Source: Minicystis rosea (GTDB lineage: Bacteria; Myxococcota_A; Polyangia; Polyangiales; Polyangiaceae). From it: a stretch of DNA of 64,000 nucleotides. Below, piece by piece: positions 52,501 to 62,100 of the stretch. The notes below the pieces were generated by a model, which saw nothing but the letters and a program-made list of their open reading frames with translations, was not told the DNA's origin and made no database searches. The number at the start of each line of letters is the position of its first letter. The stretch's first letter is position 1. Location: NCBI GenBank assembly GCA_001931535.1, contig CP016211.1, positions 13,066,377 to 13,130,376 on the forward strand. Direction: 5' to 3'. The position numbers were made by a program, and so were the translations under genes.

Positions 52501-55500
52501 GCTGCGCCCATCGCGGCGCGCGCGCCCATTGCGACGGCCGTGCCCGTCGCGGCGATGCCGAACGACGCGCACCTGGCTTGGGTGCGTGCCTATCAGGAGT
52601 CGCAGCGCCAGACGGCGGAGGCGCACGCGGCCTATCTCAGGACGATGGCCGACACGCACGCGACCTTCCTGCGCACGGTGGAGTCGTCGTTCTCGGGCCT
52701 CTCCGCGATGGTGACTGGGCAGCCGATGATGCCTGTGGCGCACACGACGCCGAGCGTCCACGCGGCGCCCATCGCGATGTTCGCGGCGCCGCCGCCCGTC
52801 GCCGCGCTTCCCGCGCCGCCCATTGCGGTGGCTGCGCCCGCTCCGGCGGCGTCCATTGCAATGGCTGCGCCGGCGGCGCCCATTGCGGTGGCTGCACCGG
52901 TAGCGCCCATTGCGGTGGCTGCGCCGGCTCCGGTGGTCGCGGCGCCTGCTCCGGTGGCGCCCAAGGCTGCTGCCGCGGGTGTCGATCTGCAGGCGCTGAT
53001 GCTGACGATCGTGGCGGAGAAGACTGGGTATCCGGTGGAGATGCTCGGGCTTCAGATGGAGCTGGAGGCGGACCTCGGGATCGATTCGATCAAGCGGGTG
53101 GAGATCCTGTCGGCGATGCGGGAGCGCGCGCCGGGGCTGCCCGAAGTGAATGCCAGTGAGATGGCGGCGCTTCGGACGCTCGATCAGATCGTCGAGTACA
53201 TGCGCGCGCGCGGCGCCGTCACGGCACCTTCGGCGCCTGCGCCGGAGGCAGCGCAAGCGGCTGCACCGGCCGCGCCTTCCGCCGATCTGGAAGCGTTGAT
53301 GCTGACGATCGTGGCGGAGAAGACTGGGTATCCGGTGGAGATGCTCGGGCTTCAGATGGAGCTCGAAGCGGACCTCGGGATCGATTCGATCAAGCGGGTG
53401 GAGATCCTGTCGGCAATGCGAGAGCGCGCGCCGGGGCTGCCCGAAGTGAATGCCAGTGAGATGGCGGCGCTTCGGACGCTCGGGCAGATCGTCGATTACA
53501 TGCGTGCGCGGAGCGGCAATGCTGCGCCTGCGGCGCGCCCGCAGGCGGCGAGCGCACCGGCCGCGCCGGCAGCGGCGCCGTCCGTCGATCTGGAAGCGTT
53601 GATGCTCACGATCGTCGCGGAGAAGACGGGCTATCCGGTGGAGATGCTCGGGCTTCAGATGGAGCTGGAGGCGGACCTCGGGATCGATTCGATCAAGCGG
53701 GTGGAGATCCTGTCGGCGATGCGGGAGCGCGCGCCGGGGCTGCCCGAGGTCAATGCCAGTGAAATGGCGGCGCTTCGGACGCTCGGACAGATCGTCGAGT
53801 ACATGCGTGCGCGGAGCGGCAATGCGGGAGCGAAGGCTCCGGCGGCGCCGGTCGCGGCTGCGACCGCGGAGGCAGCGGTGCCCGCGGCGTCTGCGATTCA
53901 ACGCTTCGTGCTGATCGAGGAGGCGGCGACGCCGTGCGGGCTCGCCATGTCGGGGCTGCTCGGGGCGCGACGCGTGGTGGTGACCGAGGACGGCGGTGGT
54001 GTCGCAGCGGCGGTCGTGCGCGCGCTCGATGTGCGCGGCGTGAAGGCCGAGGTCGTGGACACGGTGAGCGGCGAGCCGGACGTGGTGATCTTCCTCGGCG
54101 GCCTGCGCGCGGTCGCGACGGTGGATGAAGCCGTCGCGGTGAATCGCGAGGCGTTCCGCGCGGCCAAGTCGATCGCGGCGCGCTTCGCGGCGAGCGGAGG
54201 GGTGCTCGTCACGGTGCAGGACACGGGCGGCGATTTCGGGCTCTCGGGTCGTGACGAGCGGCGGGCGTGGCTCGGTGGTGTCTCGGCGCTCGCGCGCACC
54301 GCGGCCATCGAGTGGCCGAGCGCCGCGGTGAAGGCGGTCGATCTGGAGCGCGGCGGTCGCAGCCCGGAGGCGCTCGCCGAGGTGCTCGTGCAGGAGCTCT
54401 TCACGGGCGGCGCGACGCGCGAGGTCGGGCTCCATGCCGATGGCACGCGCACGCGCCTCCGCAGTGTCGCGCGCGAGGCCGTGCCTGCCGCCTCCGTCGT
54501 GGATCAAGAGAGCGTCGTGGTGGTGTCGGGCGGTGCGCGCGGCGTGACGGCGGCGTCCGTCATCGCGCTGGCGCAGCAGGCCCGGCCGCGCATCGTGCTG
54601 CTCGGGCGCTCGCGCCTGGAAGAGGAGCCGGCGGCGTGCCGCGGCGTCACCGACGACGCGGGGCTCAAGCGCGCGCTGCTCGAAGACGCCAAGGCGCACG
54701 GTCGCACGGTCGCGCCTGCGGAGCTCGGGGCAGGCGTCGCGCGCATCCAAGCGAACCGCGAGGTGCAGGCGACGATCGCGGCGATTCGCGCGGCGGGATC
54801 CGAGGTCCGCTACGTGCCGGTCGACGTGCAGGATGCGCGCGGGCTCGCGGCGGCGCTCGACGATGCGCGGCGCACGTGGGGGCCGATCACCGGCATCGTG
54901 CACGGCGCCGGCGTGCTCGCGGACAAGCTCATCGCGGAGAAGACCGCGGAGCAGTTCGATCGGGTCTTCGATACGAAGGTGCTCGGGCTCCGCGCGCTGC
55001 TCGACGCCACGGCGAGCGATCCGCTACGCTTCGTGTGCCTGTTCTCCTCCGTCGCGGCGCGCACGGGCAACCTCGGGCAGAGCGACTACGCGATGGCCAA
55101 CGAGGTGCTCAACAAGGTCGCGGCCGCGATGCGCCACGCGCGCGGAGGATCGTTCGTCGCCAAGTCGATCGGCTGGGGCCCGTGGGAGGGCGGCATGGTG
55201 ACGCCGTCGCTCAAGGCGCGCTTCGATCAGATGGGCGTCGCGCTCATCCCGCTTGCGGATGGAGCGCGACGCTTCGTCGCGGAGCTCTCGGGCTCGCCCG
55301 ACGAGGTGGAGACGGTGGTGGGCGGCGCCATGGGCGACGGCGCGCTGGGCGCCGCGGCGGGATCCGTCGTGTCCGCGGAGGTCACGGTGGGGATGCGATC
55401 GCATCCGTACCTCGGCGATCACCGCGTCGGTGGCAAGCCGGTGGTGCCCGTGGCCATGGCCATCGAGTGGATCTCGCGCGCCGCGCGCGCGCTCCGTCCC

Positions 55501-56192
55501 GATGCCGGCGCGGTGGTGCTGCGTGATCTCAAGGTGCTTCGGGGCATCAAGCTCGATCACTTCGAGAACGGCGGCGATCGGCTCTCGCTCTCGTGCAAGC
55601 CGCGCGCGAACGGCCGCGCCGGCGAGCTCACCGTCGAGCTGCGCGGGCGCGACGGCGTGCTCCACTACAGCGCCAACGTCGAGGCCGCCCGCGAGCCGCA
55701 GCCCTTGCCGAACCGCGCGCCCGAGCCCTCGCTCGGCACGTGGACGCACGAGGTCGTGTACGACGGCCACGTTCTCTTCCACGGCCCGAGCTTCCAGGTG
55801 ATTCGATCCATCGACGGCGTCTCCCGCGAAGGCATCGCGGGGAGCCTCACCGGCACGCGCGAGCGTGGTTGGGCCGAGGAAGCGTGGCGTGTCGATCCCG
55901 CGGCCCTCGACGGTGCCTTGCAGCTCGCGGTGCTGTGGGCGCGCGACGTCCTCGGTGGTGCGTCGCTGCCGATGGCGGTCGCGGAGTTCGAGAGCTTCGT
56001 CGACGGTCTCCCGGAGGCACCGATCCGCTGCATCGTGCGCGGCCGTGAAGTGCACGCGCAGCGCGCGGTGTGCGAGGTGACGCTCGAGGATGCGTCCGGT
56101 CGGCCCATCGCGGCGCTGCGCGGCGTGGAGACCATCCTTCGTCCGGGGAGCAGCCCGGCCGGACCGCCGCGCAGGCGGGCGCGGCCTCGTGA
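49525..56192 (+). CDS. pfa2: Pfa2: PUFA synthase KS-MAT-ACP-ACP-ACP-KR-DH
   Basis: About 2222 residues after correcting one apparent indel. KS: Cys205 (DAACASAL), His in EAHGTATKAGD and in KSQIGHTKSAAG. MAT: Ser665 in GGHSFGE. An Ala/Pro linker with PIAVAAP repeats precedes three nearly identical ACPs with phosphopantetheine serines at 1188, 1288 and 1389 (GIDSIKR). KR: VVSGGARGVTAAS near 1669 and Tyr1855 in QSDYAMANE. A PKS-type DH double hotdog has His1966 (YLGDHRVGG) and Asp2129 (AALDGALQ). As written, the frame continues as Arg-rich nonsense to 56805. One more G in the GGGG at 56145-56148 gives EQPGRTAAQAGAAS and a TGA at 56190-56192 overlapping the pfa3 GTG. Start ATG 49525 lies 26 bp after pfa1. 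Confidence 0.92.
52985..53815 (+). repeat. Three near-identical ACP-coding repeats in pfa2
   Basis: Units at about 52990-53215, 53286-53515 and 53588-53815 encode the same ~65-residue ACP almost without change (MLTIVAEKTGYPVEML to EMAALRTL), and the DNA is also nearly identical, including silent positions. Ala/Pro linkers between units are divergent. Such identity implies recent duplication or ongoing gene conversion, and it is also a place where assemblies can collapse or expand copies. The 100-101-residue spacing is regular. Confidence 0.9.
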
Positions 56193-59100
56193 GGTTCGAG
56201 CCGATCGCCATCGTCGGCGAGGGCTGCGTCCTGCCGGGCGCGGCCTCGCCGTCCGCGCTCCGCGAGGCCGTGCTCGCGGGGCGCAACGCGGTCACGGGCG
56301 TGCCCGACGGACGCTGGCGACTCCCCGCCGCGCACTCCATGGGCACGCCCGATCACGCGGTGGATCGCGCCTGGTCCGACGCCGGCGGATACGTGGAGGG
56401 CTTCGAGCCCAGCTTCGATCCGACCGGCTTCCATCTGTCTGCAGACCGCGTGCGCGCGCTCGATTCCTCGTTCCGTTGGGTGCTCCACGCCGCTCGCCAA
56501 GCGCTCGCATTCGCCGGCGCCTCGCGGGCCTCGGCGCGCGCCGGGCTCGTGCTCGGCAACCTCTCGTTCCCGACGGCGACGATGACGCGCTTCGCCGAGA
56601 GCGTGTGGCTCGACGCGCAGGGCGAGGCGTTCCTCGGCGGCCGCGCGCGTGCGCTCGCGGGCGTCGATCGACCCGATCCGCAAAACCGCTTCATGTCCGG
56701 CTTCCCCGTGCAGCTCGCGGCCGAAGCCCTCGGCCTCGGCGCGGGTGGCTTCGCGCTCGACGCGGCCTGCGCCTCGTCGCTCTACGCCATCAAGCTCGCG
56801 TGTGATCGCCTCCACGATCGCTCGGCCGATCTCATGCTCGCGGGCGCCGTCAACGCCGCGGACAACCTCTTCCTCCACGTCGGCTTCTGCGCGCTCGCGG
56901 CCATGAGCCGCACGGGCCAGAGCCGCCCGTTCCATCGCGATGCCGACGGGCTCGTGCCCGCCGAAGGCGCCGCCGTCGTCGCGCTCAAGCGGCTCGCCGA
57001 TGCGCGCGACGCGGGCGATCGCATCCTCGGTGTGATCCGCGGCGTCGGCCTCTCCAACGACGGTCGCGGTCGCGGCCTCCTCGCGCCCGCGGAGGAAGGG
57101 CAGATCCGCGCCATGCGCGCGGCCTACGCGATGTCGGGCCTCACGCCCGCGCACGTCTCGCTCGTCGAGTGTCACGCCACCGGCACGCCCGTGGGCGACG
57201 CCACCGAGGTGCGCTCGATGACCGCGCTCTTCGAAGGCCTGCGCGACGTGCCCATCGGCTCGCTCAAATCGAACCTCGGCCACCTCATCACGGTGGCCGG
57301 CGTCGCTGGTCTCATGAAGGTGCTCGGCGCCTTCGCGGCCGGCCTGCGGCCTCCCACGCTGCACGCCGACGCGCCCATCGACGCGCTCCGCGGCTCCCCG
57401 TTCCGCTTGCTGACGAGCGCCGAGGAATGGCCCGCCAACGGCCCGCGCGTCGCGGCCGTCAGCGCCTTCGGCTTCGGTGGCAACAACGCGCATCTCCTCG
57501 TCACCGAGGACGATGCCGGCGCCTCCGTGACCTCGTTCGTCCCCGCATCTCCCGCGCCGCCCATCGCCGTCGTCGGCATCGGCGCCATGCTCGGCGACAC
57601 CACGGGCGCGGATGCCGCCGCGCGCGCCGTGCTCTCCGGCGAGCGCTGGAATCCGCGGCGCACCGACGTCACCGTCGCGCTCGAAGGGCTGCGCGTCCCG
57701 CCTCGCGATCTCGAGCAGACGCTTCCCCAACAGCTCCTCGCGCTCGAAGCCGCGCGCGAAGCCGTGCGGGGCATCACGCTCCCGCGCGAGCGCACCGGCG
57801 TGCTCGTCGGCATGGGCTGCGATCCCGAGATCGCCCGCTACGGCACGCGCTGGCGCCTCGCGGATTGGGCGGACACCTGGGCCTCTCGCGAAGGCAAGGT
57901 CGTCTCCGACGATTGGCTCTCCCGCGCCCGCGATGCCGTGCAGACCAAGCTCCAGGCCGCGGGCGTCGTGGGGACGATGCCCAACATCCCCGCGAACCGC
58001 ATCAACAGCCAGCTCGATCTCGCCGGCCTCGGCTACACCGTCTCCGCCGAGCAGGCCTCGGGCATTGTCGCCTTGGAGATCGCCGCGCGCGCGCTGCGTG
58101 AAGGCGAGCTCGACGCCGCCGTCGTGGGCGCCGTCGATCTCTCGGACGAGCCCGTGCACCGCGCCGCGCTCGGCCCCGACGCGAAGCCCGGCGATGCCGC
58201 CGTCGTGCTCGTCCTCAAGCGTCTCGACGACGCGCGTCGCGACGGCGATCGCGTCCTCGCCCTCCTCGACGGCGACGGCCCCGCCACGCTCCGCATCGGC
58301 GACGGCGGCATCGATCCTTCCGCGCATGCGACCGCGCACGCCGCCGCCGGCCTCGTTCACGTCGCCACCGCCATCTGGAGCGTCTTTCACGGCGCGCGCC
58401 CCGCCGATGGACGCGCCGCCACACCGTGGCTCGGCACCCGCAGCGCCGAGACCGTGACACGCTCGCTCGCCGGCGCGCCCACCACCGTGCGCATCGCGTC
58501 CGCCGCGCCGCCGGCCCCGCTCGCCTTCGAGCCTCCGCCGCGCCTCCACGTGATCGCCGGCGCCGATCGCGCCGCCGTGATCCGCGCGCTCTCCGGTGGC
58601 CCCATCTCCACCGAAGGCCCGGCCCGCCTCGTCATCGTCGCCGCGACCGACGAAGAGCGCACGACCCGTCTCGCACAGGCCAAACGCTACCTCGAAAAAG
58701 GCGGCCCCGCGCCCGAGGGCATCGCCTACCGCGACGCGCCCCTCGCCGGCGATCTCGCCTTCGTCTTCACCGGCGCCGCCGCTTCCTACGTTGGCATGGG
58801 CCGCGAGCTCGCGCTCGCATTGCCCTCCGCCGTCACGCGCCTCGGCGCGCGCTTCGCGACCCTCGCGGACGCGACCCGTTGGATCTTCGGCCCGCCCGCC
58901 GCGCCCAATCACCCGCTCGAGCAGCTCTGGGCGAGCGCCTTCCTCTGCCAGCTCCACGTGGAGATCTCGCGCGGCATCCTGGGCCTCACGCCGCAGGCGA
59001 CCATTGGTTATTCGTCCGGCGAGAGCAATGCTCTCTTCGCTTCGGGCGCCTGGCGCGATCTCGACGCCATGGTCGCCGAATCGTGGAAGAGCCCCATTTT

Positions 59101-62100
59101 CACCGACGGCATCGTCGGCGACTTCACCGCCGCGCGTCGCGCCTGGCGCAAGCTCGGCAGCGACGGCACGTGGGAGGCATGGAGTGTCGCCGCCCCCGTC
59201 GAAGCCGTCCGCGAAGCGCTCCGCGGCGAGCCCACGGCGCACCTGACCATCATCAACACCCCCGAGGACTGCGTGATCGGCGGCGAGGCCTCCGCCGTCG
59301 GCCGTGTCCTCGACAAGCTCGGTCGCTCCCGCGCGCTCCCGCTCGACTACGAAATGGCCGCGCATTGCCCGGAGATCGAAGAGATCCGAAAGGAGTGGTA
59401 CGACCTCCATCACCGCGCCACGTCGGACGTTCCCGACATCCGCGTCTACTCCGCCGGCAGCGCGACCGCCTTCCAAGCCACCTCGGATCGCGCGGCGGCG
59501 GCCATCACTGCGCAGGCCGTGGGCACGCTCGATTTCCCCCGCATGATCGAGCGCGCCTATGCCGACGGCGTCCGCATCTTCGTGGAGCACGGCCCGCGCG
59601 GCCTCTGCAGTGGTTGGGTCAAACGCATCCTCGGTGACCGCGAGCACCTCGCCGTTTCACTCGACGTCGCCGGCAGGAGCGGTGTCCGCCAGCTCGCCAA
59701 TGCCGCAGCTGCCTTGGTCGCCGCGGGCGTCCCCGTCGACACCGACGCGCTCCATTCCGCGCTCGGCGAAGGCGCGCGCATCGATAAGCCCACCGGCGCC
59801 ACCATGCGAATCCCCGCCCATCCGCCGGCCATTCAACTCCCTCCATTCGAGTCTTCCGTGCAAGTGATGGTGCCCGCGCCTCCGCTCCCGCCCGTGTTGG
59901 AGCAACCGCTCTCCGCCGCGATCCCGGTGCCTCGTCCCGAGAGCCCCAAAGCCTCCTCGCCGACACCGCATCTCGCGACACCCACCGTGACCGCCCCGCC
60001 GCCGGTGCCCCTCGCGGCCGCGCCTCTGCCTGCCGCGACAACCCTTCTCCCGGCCCCGGCGGCACCCGAGCTCACGGTCACGCCATCTCCCACGGTGGAG
60101 ATCCTGGCCCGCGCCACACAACAACACGCCCTCCTCGGCGCCATTCATCGCGACTTCCTGGAAGCCCAGGCCGCGGCGCACACCCAGTTCCTCGCGCTCC
60201 AGCAAACCATGCTGGCCGGCTTGATGAGGGCCTATTCGAGCGCCCCGCCGAGCCCCGCCGTCGAGCTCCTCGAGCACCCGGTCACCGTCTCTCAGGTCCT
60301 CCCGGATCCTGTGCAAATTCAACAGCCTGCACCGGACTCGGCACCTCCCGCGACCCCGCTCCGCGCGGCGCCGCCCCCGAGCGCTCTGCCTCGTCCGGCA
60401 GCCGTCTCGCCGCCTCCGAGCATTCTGCCTCTCCCGGCCGCCGCCGCGCCGCCGGTGTCCCTCTCGCGCCCCGCCCCGGTCGCGAAAGCCACGCTCCCCG
60501 GCCCCAAGTACGATAGGGCTCAGCTCGAGGTCCTCGCCTCCGGCAACATCTCTTCCGTCTTCGGCCCAGCCTTCGCCGATCAGGATGGCTTCCACCGCCA
60601 AGTCCGCATGCCCATGCCGCCGCTCCTTTTGGCGGATCGGGTGACGGGCATCGCCGGTGAGCATCACGCGGTGGGGACTGGCACCATCTGGACGGAGACG
60701 GACGTCACCACCGAGAGTTGGTATCTCCACGAGGGCCGCATGCCCGCGGGGATCATGATCGAGTCGGGTCAAGCCGATCTCCTCCTCATCTCCTGGCAGG
60801 GCGCCGACCGCCAGAATCGCAGCGAGCGTGTCTATCGCCTCCTCGGCTGCGACCTCACGTATCACGGCGAGCTGCCCAAGCCGGGCGACACGCTCGTTTA
60901 CGACATCCACATCGATGGCCACGCCCGCCAGGGCGACATTCGTCTCTTCTTCTTCCACTACGATTGTCGCATCAATGGTGAGCTGCGCCTCTCGGTGCGC
61001 AGCGGCCAGGCCGGCTTCTTCACCGAGGCCGAGCTCGCCGACTCCGGCGGCATCCTCTGGGACGCGCAGACGGGTGAGCACCGCACCACGGGCCCGCTCG
61101 ATCCTCCCGCCGTCGCTTGCGCCAAACGCAGCTTCACGGAGACCGAAGTCCGCGCCTTCGCCGACGGACGCGTGGTCGATTGTTTCGGCCCCGGCTTCGA
61201 AAAGACCCTCGCCCACGTGCGCACGCCGCGCATCCAGTCCGAGCGCATGCTCTTCCTCCGCGAGGTCGTCGAGTTCGATCCGCGCGGCGGGCCTTGGGGA
61301 CGCGGATACCTGCGCGCCGAAGCGCCCATCACGCCCGATGATTGGTATTTCACGGGGCACTTCCTCAACGACCCTTGCATGCCTGGAACTCTGATGTTCG
61401 AGGGCTGCGTGCAGGCCATGTCGTTCTACCTCGTGGCCATGGGCTTCTCCGTCGATCGCGACGGCTGGCGCTTCGAGCCCGTCGCCGGCCACAAGATCCC
61501 CATGCGCTGCCGCGGGCAGGTCATCCCGAGCTCGAAGCGCCTCACCTACGAAGTCTTCGTCGAAGAGGTGATTGCGGGGCCAGTGCCCACCGTCTATGCC
61601 GATCTCCTCTGCACCGTGGATGGCCTCAAGGCCTTTCACGCGCGGCGTGTCGGCCTCAAGCTCGTCCCCGATTGGCCGCTCGCCGATTGGGCTCATCTTC
61701 CCGTCGCCTCCGCCGCGGATCCGGCCCATCGCACCATGGATCAGCGGAAGCTCGGCGGTCTCGCCGGCTGGGTGGAGCCGAAGCCGGTGGCCTCGCACGA
61801 GGGCTTCCCGTTCGATTATCCCTCGCTCCTCGCCTGCGCCTGGGGGCGCCCGTCGGCGGCGTTCGGGCCCATGTATGCGCCCTTCGACGGCCCGCGCAAC
61901 GTGGCCCGTTTGCCCGGGCCGCCCTATCACTTCATGTCACGCATCACCCGCACGGACGCGCCCATGGGCGCCTTCCGCGCGGGCGCATCGATCGAGGCCG
62001 AATACGATGTCCCGAAGGAGGCGTGGTATTTCGATCTCAACGGGCACCCCACCATGCCCTTCTGCGTGCTCATGGAGGCCGCGCTCCAGCCTTGTGGTTG

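Noticed and set aside
49288..54903. A 1871-codon open frame on the minus strand opposite pfa1/pfa2
   Set aside because: Arg/His/Asp-rich composition with no domains. It is the GC-driven antisense shadow of clear PUFA synthase coding sequence. The same applies to long minus frames at 3422-6781, 55847-59647 and 59657-61930.
56193..56805. Extension of Pfa2 beyond the GTGA overlap
   Set aside because: The extension is Arg-rich nonsense overlapping the Pfa3 KS domain in another frame; it results from the apparent indel at 56145-56148.
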